A DNA stretch of 64,000 bases from Pelodera strongyloides. Lineage: Eukaryota > Nematoda > Chromadorea > Rhabditida > Rhabditidae. The stretch covers positions 51,979-115,978 of the forward strand of contig JAANDG010000473.1 of the NCBI GenBank assembly GCA_036852015.1, written 5' to 3'. This document shows positions 44,128-58,200 of this stretch, in pieces; the first letter of the stretch is position 1; each line of letters opens with the position of its first letter. The notes under the pieces are model-generated. The model saw only the letters and a list, made by a program, of their open reading frames with translations. It did no database searches and was not told the origin of the DNA. Both the position numbers and the translations under genes were made by a program.

Positions 44128-46245
44128 CGCAAAGGTATTGATTATCTCGAAGCTTTACATGGATCCGCCTGAAATAAAGAATGTTTACATACTTTAATCG
44201 ATAAAAGGTATCAACTATAAACTAGAACAAAACTACAAAACAAATAACTATCCAAAATAAGAATATCTTACATTCTTACATAATAGTGAAGCTAATTGTC
44301 ATCGTAAGACCCCTTACTGTACACTGAGCAAGATATACCGTAGTCTGGGCTCATAAACCCATTTATTGACAAAACACAAAAGAACACACTGATGTATGTA
44401 GTAAATAAACTTTTTATTGTTCAAGTTGTATAACAGGTTTACACAAGACTCGAATCTACGACCAGTTTACACATCAATCACAAACTAGTTAAATCCTATA
44501 GCAATAGCACAGAGACAAAACCACAAGGGTTCAATTTCCTAGTAAAAACTCCAATTAAAGCGGTATAACAGCAGGTTATTGCAATGGCTTCGGGTTGACT
44601 GTATTCCCATGTATCCTGCGCAAATTAGTATGATTGGAATAAAAAAAAATCGAGCTCACTTATTGTTGGCATAAATACATAGTAATGCAGTTGTCCGTCA
44701 TAAACATCCAAAACCGGCGGCAACATCGCTTTAATGCTCATAATAAAATACAATCTGAATCATAAACTACATTTGAAAATCACACCAGGCGAAACGAAAT
44801 AAACATTTTTCCATTTGCAAAAATGATCTACAAAGACAGAATTTAGGCAATTAGGATACTCATAGGCTAATTCAGCTCGTAGCTCGTACTACAGACTACA
44901 GCTAACAACGGGGATTCATAATATCACAAGAAGGTCATGTTTACTGTTAAAGAGTTAATCAGTTAAAGTAGATAAACTTATACAAACTAAAGTAATTATA
45001 ACTAATGCTCATTGCAGTCTATTCAATAACATAAAAAAGTGCATCAAAAAACCATTACACGTAAAAAAAACAGAGCAAATAAGAGGTTGAAAAAGAAGTG
45101 AAATAATAATACACGAAAATGTCGGAAATACAAAACAAAGAAACTACCACAAAACAACTAGCAGCGCTGTTTTCCAGGAGATATGGCATGCGATTTGTGA
45201 AACCTCTCAATTCTCATGTATTATTAGAAAATTGTGGTCTATCATACAATCATCTGCATATAATATATGGGGATTCAGTAGTCCAAAATCCGTTTCACAA
45301 ACCATCTGCCATATCACTTTAGCTCCCTACGCCCTAATTTCTACTTCTTTAATTCTTTACCTGGCTAATTACTAAATTCCACTTTGGATCCAGTTCGCTA
45401 AACATAGAACAATACAATATTATAGAAAAATTAACAAAACAAAACTCATGGCACAAGAAAGTAAGGTCATTGGCAACTAATACGAAAAGCTGTAGCGGAT
45501 TAATGTAAATAAAAAAAATAAAATCTCTCTCAAGTACAAATCATAAGATTATGATAAATAGGGAATACGGATACGGATTAAAACACCAAATATCCTCTGC
45601 TCTGCAAACTTCAAAAAATCATAAAAACACCGGATATAGGCTCAAGAAAGCAAACCGCTACATGTTAAAAACCTATTCAAAAAGGGCACTATAGCTGCTC
45701 ATACATAGCAATAATTATCATTGCATTTCAAGTAATACAGAAAACTTAAGTATGAAAATTAAGAATACACATATTTTAATCACCCCAAATAAACACCGGT
45801 CCGCCCAATGCAAAAAAAAAAAGAAGATATGAACTAAACTATCCACGACATATCACAATTCAAACTTCTCACAGACAGCTAAAAGAAAAGAAATTTAAAA
45901 AAAAAATAGCGAAGTTGAGGAAACCTATATTATATAAAAAATTGAAAGTCTACATTTTCATTGAAGAAATGTGTAGTATATAAGTAAACATCCCGAGAAA
46001 GACTACACATAAAGCAACACGCATTAATTACCATAAAAAAATAAAACTGTTAAAAAGTTCAGGCAGGCCAGAATCACAAATTACAAAGAAATACAAACAT
46101 AAAGAAACGTAGGAAAACATATGACAAATAAAACCTAAAATCAATAATTTGAGCAGGGATTCAATAAGATAGATAATACAACTTACCTCAGGCGTAAAGT
46201 TACGCCGAAGGTACCAGGCCACATTTGACTTGACAAAGACATTAT
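44128..46245. other. 3' UTR/spacer between ankyrin and ubiquitin-like genes
   Basis: No coding exon is seen. A minus-strand AATAAA at 44,413-44,418 could end the ankyrin transcript (3' UTR about 1.8 kb). A TTTATTTCAG just above 44,160 could be the acceptor of a 5' UTR intron of the ubiquitin-like gene. A MITE-like element with ends TTAAAGCGGTATAACA and ACATCGCTTTAA is at 44,557-44,735. Confidence 0.45.
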
Positions 46246-49200
46246 TCAAAACGTGTCGTCGAGTGTGGACTGCTGTGATCGCCGTTTCGACAAGGTGCTT
46301 GCTAGTGAGGATCCTACAATTTATAAATAATATGCGACATACGAGTTGTAGATAATGCTCAGCTCAGGGCTAACTTGAATCTGTCATTCTTTTTATACGT
46401 TCGAAAAATAGACACATTATCTGCCGCCCATTCAATACCATTTTTTCACCCATTTTTTCACGCACATGAAAATTGAAAATACACACGAAAATACAGTACT
46501 AACCTAACTTTTGACTGTTAAATTCAACTTATAACATTTTCAACAACAAGGTCGCAAAAGAGAAAAAAATTTAGCGTAGAAGGGTAGAAGGGCCGCAGTA
46601 GGAGAAATTTAGCGTAGAAGGGCCGCAGTAGGCCACGTTTGTTATCAAACCTTGTGGGATGCCATTAAACAGAATTATAAATTAGAACAAAGTGATCGAA
46701 CAAGCCCGTATCAAAACTTTGAAACGGTGAACAGTCACAACATTAATAACAACAAAAAATTAAAACATGCAGCATCCGTACCGTAATTCTAGATTCTAGC
46801 TGAAGAAGAGTTGGCTGGAATAATAAAGGGGAAAATGTGATCGTGTAATGCCAATTTACATTTCCCAGCACGTTATTTTGAAGATTTTTTTTGCAGTCTA
46901 TGTATAAATTAAGTTTCCTCAAAGCTAAATCGTTGCCTATTAAAAGTAAAGTGCAATGTGCATATAGTCACAAAGGAAAGTTGTGTCATGATGTGTCATG
47001 ATGATCATGTCATGATGGCTTGTGTCATGATGCGTCATAGTGTCAAGTCCGCTTGCGGCTTGCACTGTTTCACAATTCACATGGGTTTCGGTTACGGCTT
47101 GACTTGACTACGAAAAAAAAACTCACTCATGCTTCCTTTCGCTGCGTCCGTCGCGTTTAGCATACAATTCAGTAGAAACTCGATACATTCAGCAACATGT
47201 GGGTTATCTACAACGCAGGTCATCGGAATCCGGCCGTTATTATCCTAAAAATAAGGAAATATGGAAAAATGATTAGAAAAACCAAAAAGGGCTACCCAAT
47301 GGGTATACCATACTACTTGGGCGGGGAAATGCAGGGCATAGAACTTCGTATGTAGTATATAAGTACGGTACACACATCCCCCAGAGAAACAGATCTATCA
47401 ACCTACTCTAACCTCTATCCGCAAAAGGCCAAAAGGCAACAAAACAGTGGTTTACTTCAGTTAGACAATACACAAGTGCGGTATCCTTATGAATGTTAAC
47501 AAATCCTGAGGCTATATTCACCACTAAATTCCCCGTGGGGAATTCCCTTTCTTTTTCTCTGCATGTCTCACATTAGAATGCTATTTTCTGTCCACAGGGA
47601 ATATTTCCCCGAGGGAATCGGTGTCGTGAATATCTCCTCAGAAACTCAAATTGCGGCACAACAAGTCATAAAACCTCGGAGGTAACAAAATAACCAGAAC
47701 CAACTAACTCTCTCATGACAGCTGTCAACCGCATGTGGCACCAAATCCAAAAGTAAATCCATCATTCCATTCTTGCAAATGATGTGAACGGCACTAAATA
47801 AGAACACGAACACTAAAAGAAAAAGATACCGTGTAGCAGACTACCAATAAGAAACAGTGTGAACAGGAAAGAGTTTGGAACCGAAACGCCATATCGAACG
47901 GACGAGCCCCAACGTACGAGAAGACGAGGACTTATTAAAAATTTCCTTTACGCTTCAAGAGCGTGCACCTTTATTCAAGGGAGTACACAGACGGTTTGTT
48001 TATGACATGTTTCGCAGAGATCCTGAGCACAGGCTTTATACACATTTATAACAAGGACGACTTTCACACAGACTGCAGCCCGTACACGTATTTCCTAATC
48101 ACACATCAGTGAATGAAATCTACATATCTACCCATTAAGCCTAGTAAAACTGATGGTAAGCCACCACACCAGTCACCACACATTTGAAAATAAGACAGGT
48201 GTGTGGCTTAACGTAATGTACTCTGATTAAACTAATTAATTAATAATTGTTAATATAAAAATAACTCACGTTTGTCCATCCGAATTTTTCGCCTCAGTTA
48301 TCTGCACCTTGGCGTCGTGTTCCATTTTGGAAAGGGCGCTCACGATCACCTGAAGGTAATTATTGCAAGGTGTAGGATAGAGAATAATCAATAATAATAA
48401 ATAGTAATTACTTTTAAACCGTCATGCTGATGGGAAGCACGGAAAACGTCGCATAATACAAACTGTTACTCAAATAAATATAAATTAAAAACTTACGATC
48501 CCAGCAGCTGTGTTCTCATGTATTGCACACAAATGAAGCACCGTATTTTCATTTGAATCTCTCAGCGACAAATCAGCGCCATGTTGTAGCAACAATTCTA
48601 AACAATGAATGAAACATATTTAAAATAAAGATGTCGCTCAAGTTTAAAATAAAACCCTCTTCCAAAAATAACAACCTATAACAATTACAACTAACAGGGC
48701 ACCAAAAATAACAACCTATAACAATTACAACTAACAGGGCATAAAATTCCCGGACAACTAAGGACAGGAATTGAAAAATGGAAAAATAATAAGTGACTAA
48801 AACCGACCAGTACACAATGTCGTTTCCTTGCATCTGGTGGAAAGCATCAGCGCCGATTGTCTGAATTATCATCATATTTCAAGAACAATATACATAAAAA
48901 TGAGCATCCACAAAAGATCTGTCTACCTATTCAACTTCAACTTTATATACGAATATAAATGTCAGTCAGAAAGTAGTGTCGCGCCCAACCACCTAATCAT
49001 CATGAGGACGGGGCATGGACTATCATACGGCAAGGAAATAACGCAAAAGTTAAAAAAAAAACAATAACAAAAACCTACCCATCAATATCCACGTGATCCA
49101 CATTGGCGCCGAGTTCCAGAAGGTGTTCTACACAAGAAATATTCCCCTGGCAAGCAGCCAATTGCAGTGCTGATCTCTTGCAATCATCCACGGAGTTCAG

Positions 49201-52200
49201 CAAGTTAGGGAGCACCTAGACGAAAAAAAGAGGATCAATCGATAGACGAACTGTCGATCAGCGAATAACTATGCACATCCATTCAGAATTCTGAGGCCGT
49301 ATTTCACCAACACGCAGGGAGCCCTCCCTGGCCTCCCCAGGGAGCTAAAGAGTGCAAGAGCAGCAGAGATTCAGAGCGCTCGTCAGCCTAGGGGCTCCCT
49401 GTGTGTTATACGGCCTCAGAACAATCCGATACACGAAATAAAACCCTGGTTCCATATTAAAATGAGTCAGTTCTAAATTCACCTATGCCAGAAGGCACCA
49501 AAACTCTACTGAACGAATGTACTCTCACATTTAGATTATGGTGGATAAGCAAGGCTTCAGCATCTAGACCTCATTCTCATATCTAATAAATACGACCCTG
49601 AGAGGCATCGTTTTACAAAGTACCACAACAAAGCAAACCTCCAGTATCTTCCTCAAACAATCAATGTGCCCATGATACGCCGCCTGCAGCACTCCATGCT
49701 CGCTTACAAGGTCTTCACTGTGAAACACTGAAAATAACTGAAGTGACCGTAGATAGATAACTCAAGTACTTTGATAAACGGTTCGCTGTACTAGCTACTA
49801 GCACGACGAACCCAAGTTACATCTCCGTGCTAAATATAAGTAGAGTTCGTACGCATATACATAGATTAATCGTCTGAAAACAAAGTGACGGCGAGTTCAC
49901 AAATACGCAAATGCATCACTTCAGACGAGGTCCAACCGTAATAAAAAAATGCGCACGCGCAGTACTATTACCAGGCAATAGGCCAAAGCGGATCACTGTT
50001 CGTAAACGGTGCTTGGCCATTTATCTAATGGGCGAAACATCATGATTAGCAACATGAACAATCATATTTATAAATTTACACAATAGCCTAGCCTGAGCTC
50101 TGAGCTAATCGGATATCGTTCGCGACGTTTTCCGCTATGCTCCACAACTATGCAGACCATGCAAACAGGTGACAATCCAAATATTCAGTTTCGCAAGGTA
50201 GGTAAGCAATTTCCGCATTCCAAGCAAGCAATTAACTAATTAATTAATCACCCAACCTTTATCCTTAATCGACTCCGCCAACGACGGTTTCCTCGTTCTC
50301 CGTTTCTTAGTGCTCATGCTCCTCCGTCGCACTGGATTGTCGTTATTCGCACTACCGCTACACGCGGCGTCTTCTTGAGCGGAAGTGGTAGACTCATTCT
50401 GAAAAGGGCCGCACACAACTATAATTAACTATAAGGGCAGCAATTGTAAGCAATCAACATATAATAGTATATATAGTAGAAATATAAAGAATAGAGTTCA
50501 CTGTTATTCCCTTATAATAGACTTATTAAACTATTCAGCTACCACCACCGCCATATTTCTTTAACCGTTACGCAAGCTATCTATTGAATTCCTTTTATTG
50601 TTCCCCGTTTAAATATTTATATTATAGTATCTACATAATATACTATATCTTTGTATCCAACTACGTTTTCCTTACTACTTTACTTCTAATCAGTATCAGT
50701 CGCACTTGTTTCATACTTCGAAAGAAATGTTAATTAGCAGCACTAACGGCGTAGTAATAGTAATATGTAGATACCAAAAAAAACAATGGTGTAAGCATCT
50801 AGCCACATATCACAAACCAAATCACAAAATCTCACATTTGCAACATTTTCCCCTCTATACTCCTCCTCCTCAATCAATCTAAGAAGATTATCTATATGCT
50901 GATATATACTATTTTATAATCTTAAAACAATCCACAAAAACCCACATTTGCAACCTTTTCCCCATTCTCTGGTGTGAATCTATCCTCTTCACACGTTCCC
51001 AGTGCAGAATCTCCGCTTGATGTACTGGTGTCGGCACGCGACGCCAATAACTCGCACATCAGTTCAGTCTAAAATAAAATGGGCAAGTTAATTTACAGCC
51101 TTCTGCCTCCTCGCTTAGGACATAGGGGTTAGAACACACAGTCGCAAACTCGTAAAAGTACTCCAACAAGAACAAGAGATGACAATAACTCGCAACTCGC
51201 ACGTACATTCCTTTAAACAAGAAAAAAACTCTATTCGACACGTATAAAAATTTCCACACAAGAATAAAAGTAGAAATAGAAAGCTCCCAACCTTTCCACT
51301 AGCCGCCGCCCAGTCTGCCGGGAGCATTCCCCCACAATCCGCTCTGTCCGGCGAGCAATTGCTTTCAAAAAGCAATTTGACAACATCACTCGCACCGACA
51401 CGACACGCCACGTGCAGTGGTGTCACACCATTGACATCACTGAAAAAAAAACCACTTATTCATTGATAAATGCGGAAAAACAGGAACAAGGAACACGTCC
51501 AAGGCTAACAGTTATCATACCCTACCTTAGATACCTTAGGTACTGGAAGGAAGTATGACACCACCACACCGACACACTAACAATATAAAGAAATAATACA
51601 AAGCGCGCACTATAAGATCTTTGAGAACTATCAAAATACATTGCTCAAGTACACCAAACCCAACAATATAATTTATGTCTTACGTGATATTCGCCCGTGC
51701 GCCCAATTGTAGTAGTTGACGAACAAGTTCGACGTTGTGAGACGCAGAGGCCCTGCAATGTCAGATTAGAAATAAACATGTGGATTGGCAGTATGACGGA
51801 AGAACGTTCAAGTTGAGTGAAACGAATAACGCTTCTAAACCAGCAGCCGATAACGGATGTTAAGGTATTTTTACCCTTTAATGCATAAATGAAATTAAGA
51901 AGTTCGTAAAGTTAGCTTATTTTCCGGTTTAGCATAATGGGTATTACTTTACTTAATTACCTTAAAAAGGCCGTGGATCAAATTATCAAATAACAAAGCT
52001 ACGTGTTTCAATCAGATGATTTTACGTTTAATCTCAAGAGCGGGTTAATCAAACTTGACTGTACGACTTAAGGCACGCAAAATTCACAACTTCAAATGCT
52101 TCAAATTTGTATACAAAGTACTGACTAAAGATTGACAATATTGACAATTGACTAGTCTATGCATATTAGGAAGGCGATCAGAAATAAACAGTATTATCTT

Positions 52201-55200
52201 AACTGTAATAACTTCTACAAACTACAAACTACAAAATAAACACTACAATAAACTATCACCGACCTATGCAGTAGTCCCCTGCCCAACTCGTCGACTGAAT
52301 CCAGGCAGAACTTCGACAGCAACGGGTTCTAAATTTCTACATTTCTACACAAGTGAAAAGCGAATTGTGTACTTGTGTCACGTAACAATACTAAAATTCG
52401 TACAATACCAGAAAAACAAAGATTTTGAATAGTAATGATTTGCAGTATTAACTGTTCTAGCTTCTACCAACAACAGAATAACCATTATGATATGACATAA
52501 AATAAACATTTCATTTAGTACTCTCCGCTCTATATTTTCATTTTTCAATTAATACAAGTCTGATTCTTATCTACCCTCCATGCTTAGAGCTTAGAGCTTA
52601 GTTGCAAAATTCACAGGTTCAAATAATAATAAACTAATAAACGCCAAGGCCAAATAACTCACCAATTCGCCAGTTTCAACCGCCGGTGTCGCGAAAGCCG
52701 CCAAGTGCACACATGTCCTCTTTCGCTCGTCACTCTTCGTCAGAATTATATCGTACTTATTAGCAATCCAGCTAAAAAGAACTCACCATTAGCTAAGGTA
52801 CACCAAACGGAAAATACACACTAGCAACCTTATTGTCAAGTCAAGAAACAAGATGTTGCTTGATATACAGTTAAACACTCCAGTACGTCAAACTCGAAAA
52901 ATACAGTACAGATACTTCTACGTCAAACTCGAATAATGACAGATACATCCAGTACTGATACTTCTAGAAAACTTCGACACATCGTAGACTCGTAGAAATT
53001 CGATTACGTACGTCAGAAATTAGGACAAACTGGCAACGTTCGCATTCTTCATGAACCAGACTCTATATATAGTCTATGGTTACGGTAACGTCTACAGAAA
53101 AGAGGTACAGCGCATAAAGGTACCAAACTACAAACTACAACTACAGAAGAAAATCTCCAACAAAAAAAAAGAACAAAACAGGCAAGAAACCAACTTCAGT
53201 ATTCTTGCATGTCCTTTAGAAGCGGCCATATGCAAAGGCGTTACGTGGTTAATGTCCTCCCATAAAAGGGCCCTTTTCGGTGCGCCGGTCGTGCCCAACA
53301 GGATCCGCACACAGTCAAAGTTCCCTAAGAATAATGGAAATCTTTATTATAAGAGCCAGAGCTTGCGTGTGCCTCAACCTACATGCCCTAACCAGTCGAG
53401 TGTAAATCGTGGCCGAGTTACATTTACAAACGAACCAAAACTACTGCAAAGCCACCATGGCATAAGACCCGTCGGGAAAAGCTCAAAACCACCATCCAAA
53501 TATATGCAGTGTTTCCGAAACTAGCATCTCTTTATAATACGTTTCTGATTTTCACCATATCTTATTATATAAAGGAGAAGAGTTTGTTTATGACTTTGTC
53601 ACAGACTTTGTTTATGATTTTGTTTTTATGTGCACAACGAAATCTCTTCATAAAGAAAATTCTCGATCGAAAGAGCATGCAAAATCTTTGCCGCTGGCGG
53701 GATTCGAACCCACTGCAGCACACAACCTCTCGATTCAAAGTCCAACGCTCTACCTGTTGAGCTATGCTAGCTTATAATGAGGATAATCCCCTGCCCTACA
53801 TACAGCACCTTCAATGACAAATTTGCATAGTAGCATTAGTCGAGTGGAGGTCTAAATTGATTATTTTACGTTTCCACAATCAGAGACGTTTGAATGTAAG
53901 TGGCACGGAGGAGAAAGAGACGAGAGTTTACGTTTTACATTGTAGCAATTCTTTCTTAAATAGGGAAAGAATCGGCCGAAGGCCGATTCCTCCAGTCGGA
54001 GAAGAGCCCGTAGGGCTCTTCGAACGGCTGGTACCTAATATTCTAATCCCGATGGTGGTATGGCTACGAGCTCAAGACCACCGCCTAAATTTATGCAATA
54101 TGCTAATTCGGATGGTGGTTTCGTCGGTCAGGGTGTCAACGAGTTTATGCCATGAAAGCCACAAAAAATGGCGTTACATTTCTACTTTCTACTATTTGCA
54201 AAAATCATAGGTCTCTTCCTTTGTAGCTGCAAGCTCCATCTCTAGCGTTAGTCGATTCGATGTGCGATGTAAAGCATTTACTAATATAAATACATAGCTC
54301 TAAGGTGTATGCATAGCATAGCATAGACATTTGAATTCCATCCTATACCATCAGAAAACCCAAATAAATGAGAAACTTCTTACCATAGTACATGGCATAG
54401 TGCAAGGGCAGTCTTCTCTTGTAGTCCGTCTCAAAACCAGTGGATTCTGCCAGATGCGAGATCATTTTGTCCTTGAACGCTGGGTCAATGGCTTCGGCCT
54501 TCTTCTGAAGAATAAGATGAATAAATAATGCGCTTGGTCTAAGGCGCTGTACCTGTACAAAGGTCGCTGGTAAGAGACACAATGGGAAGTTCGATGAATG
54601 CTTTGATGTAAGTATAATCGGTAAAAAGTACGAGCAGTCAGAACAGAACGATAACGTTATCAGATCTGCTAACCAAATCAAACTTACACAGTTTAATAAC
54701 AATAACAGAGTACAAGCTCCACTCATCTACCTACTCACCCTCGAGGAATACTTATGGGGTTTGCAAGTACGCCCAAAACCGCGAGTTTTCCTTGCAAGTA
54801 TGAATTGGAAAATAGTGTGCCAATCTACCGTAATTTTTCGTAATTTTGACACATCCGCACTATAGAAAATCGGATATCAAAGACATTTTTTTGTTGAACA
54901 AATGGTCCCGTGGCGATCGGTCGTAAAAACTGTCTGTAGATATTCTCGTGTAGTGCCAAGATACGGTAAATTTTTCGATACTTGCAAGGAAAGTCGGGCA
55001 TACTTGCAAACCCCATTACCCGAACATTACATTATTACATAACGAAACATAGAAACTGAATGTTTCAACGGTCCATATATCCCTCAGCTATCAAAAAAAG
55101 CTCGCTGATGCATCGCCTCAAGCTTACAATCACAACGAACCGTTGTTAAAGAACGTTCCGTTTATTTTAAAGCGAAATACCGAATACCGGTCGGTTTTTG

Positions 55201-58200
55201 AAACACATTGAGTACACCGGCAATCTTATGCAGCTCATGAAAATGAACACAAATTAGAATAAAAAATCGAGCTAAATTTAAGTAAATTAGCATAAATACG
55301 CAATAATTCAGTTGTTCGCGATGCGTTTCAAAAACCGGCCGATATTTCGCTTTAAAGAATTAAAAAGCTCTCACCTTCAATTCACAAAGCAGAGCCTTGA
55401 GTACAAAATGTCTGTCCAATGCGGCCGCTATATGAAGTGGAGTCAGGTGGAAGGGTTTCCCCGAGGTCGGGATCTCCAGTGGTGACATCTTGTCGAGCAA
55501 CTAAACAGATAAGATAATTAATAAATACTCCGTTTCGTCTAGTATTTAACATCGTTATGTATCAAATGGCTTCCCAATTCCCAGAAGTTCCCCCGTCTAG
55601 TATTAGTATTTAATGGGAGGGATATGCATGTATGTCAGACATTACGTATTTCAAGCAACCAGAAAATACAAATAAAGATCAAATTATGAAATAAACTTCA
55701 AATAATCCATGCAGCCTAATATTTTAACACCGGAAACGAAACGAAAAACCCAAACCCACATAAGCACTCAGGTTCTGATTTCCAAAATGCGATGCATAGT
55801 GTATGGGATAGAATCCTCTCTTATCCGCCTTGGTTATGCAGGCTTCGTCCGCACGGCATAGCGCCTAAAAGTATAGTTTATAGTTATTACACGTTAAAAG
55901 ACCTTAACAAACACATAAAAATTGAATGTTTCAACTAGTGCATAAATCACTGAAGGTTCATGACATCACCGATAATGCTTTAAGAACTTCCTGTAATGAG
56001 AAATCATAATAACTAAGAGAGAAATCGGCATAGCTGTATTCACTGAGTATACAATAAAATTGTACCCTGGCTAAGACGAGCAATAAGTCTTGGTACAAAC
56101 CATCTCCGATTCTATACAATTTGTAAAATTTTCAATGAAACATATGCCTATGTCACGCACACTACGAGCCGGCAGCATGAACTGAACTTAAAGCAGTATT
56201 GTACCTAGCTAGGTTGAGAAATTTGCAGGTGATGCACATCCTATGTATATGCAAATTTGTGGTGCCGGTCCGACGTTTGCGGCACTAATTTACATAGGAT
56301 ATGCGTATCATCATATCCAAATTCCCCAAAGTAGGTACAATACTGCGTTAAGCACTGCAGGCCTGTGAACGAAATAAAACAAACTCACAAGTATAGCAAT
56401 ACTGTTGTGCGGGTGCAGAGAAGCCCAATGCAATGGATTTCTTCCCTCTCCGTCTTCACTCAGTGCTGAGGCTCCGGCGCCCAGGAAAAGCTACAAAATA
56501 GAATAGATAGCAAATCATAATTACAATATGAAAACAAGTTTATTTATAAACGTCAATATCAATCCGGCGCTCAGGATAAGCTGGAATATGTCGGAAATGG
56601 AATTTCGGAAGACATCTTCAACAAACCGCAAATCTACACAAGTTATATCTCTATCCGTATCTAACCGAACACCGAACATGGAACACTCTACTTTTTCGAC
56701 TCTCTCAAAAACTGTCAACCCTTCGACCACCCTCACCTCACCCTCACAGACACAGATACGCAGTAAATTTTCCACGTCATTTCTAGACAAAAGCTTTACA
56801 CGCAGCCGTCGATAGGCAAATTATCTATATGAAAAATTAAGTAATACTAAAAGATTAATAACCTACCTCAACAATTTTGCCTTGTCCCGATTTCGCTGCA
56901 TAATGTATCGGCATCATACCCTTCTTATCGCGAACATCCAGACAGCATTTACCCGTTTGAAGCAATTTCTCCACTGATATGTCCCTAAAAATGATAAAAG
57001 ATAACTAATCTAAAAGCCTAAAACCAAAGCAACAATAGGCAAATTCAATCTGTAATAGCCAAGGCCAGTCGGTGAACTCACCCACGAATTATTAATCACG
57101 TCTCATTTTCAGAGCACATATTAAAGCGAAATACTGGCCGGTTTTTGAAACGCATCGAGTACTCCCTGCTTTCCTATGCTTCATATGCAAATGAGCGTAA
57201 ATTTGAATAAAAAATAGACCCCAATAGACCCCTTTTAGCATAACTGCATAAGAATGTTGATATTTGAGTTGCGTTTCAAAAACCGGCTGGTATTTCGCTT
57301 TAACCACTCGATCAATTTGATCCCAGTTAAATGGGACTTAGAATATTAGGCATGAGGCACGAGAAGCTCGGCGGTGGTACGAGAAATTTATTCGAAACGT
57401 ATTATAAACAGAGAATTTCGCGAACCACCTACGGAATCACCGGCGAGGTTTACGCACGACTGATACACACAAAAGAAAACTTACATATGCTGAACAGTCG
57501 ACGCAGCCATGATGTGCAAAGCAGTTCGCATCTCATTGTCAAGTCCATTCGGATCGGCGCCTAAACTAAGGAAGTTGAAGAAAAGTGACACAATCATACT
57601 ACAGTGACACGATCATATTACAGTGACACAATCATAGCAATCATAGTACACATGTGTCAAGCCCCAGCTCCACATGATCAGGCCATCAGGCGACCCATAA
57701 GTGTCCAACAAGCAGCAGCTGCAGCCTCATAATTAGCATAATGAACTTCAAATGGCACAGCTTTAAAGCAGTATTGTGCCTACTTTGGGAAAATTGCATA
57801 TGATACAATTTTCCCATGTATCCTATGTATTTTTTTTTGCGGCGCCAACTTACCCACTTCGCTGAGTAGCGGTTACAAAGCACACGCCAATACATAAGTC
57901 ATGTAGAAAGTAAGCGACATACCAAAATCCGCGAGAACCCGTACTGTTTCCAAAAACCCATTCGCTGCAGCCATATGCAGAGCCGTGTAGCCGCCACGTT
58001 TTCGCCTGAACCAAGTAGTCAGTCAGAAATCATGAATAAAATAAAAGTAACAACGCAAATATATATAGATATGTGCAAGGTTGATGGCGCGGTAGTAAGA
58101 CGTACGATTTGAATAAATATCTGCAATCCACTACAAACTACAACCGCTTTTCTCACAATCTCCACATTATTTCCCAATCATACACATACCTTTTAAAGCC

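Noticed and set aside
53051..53524. 157-codon plus-strand frame
   Set aside because: It is the complement of ankyrin exon 53195-53324 on the minus strand plus intron sequence.
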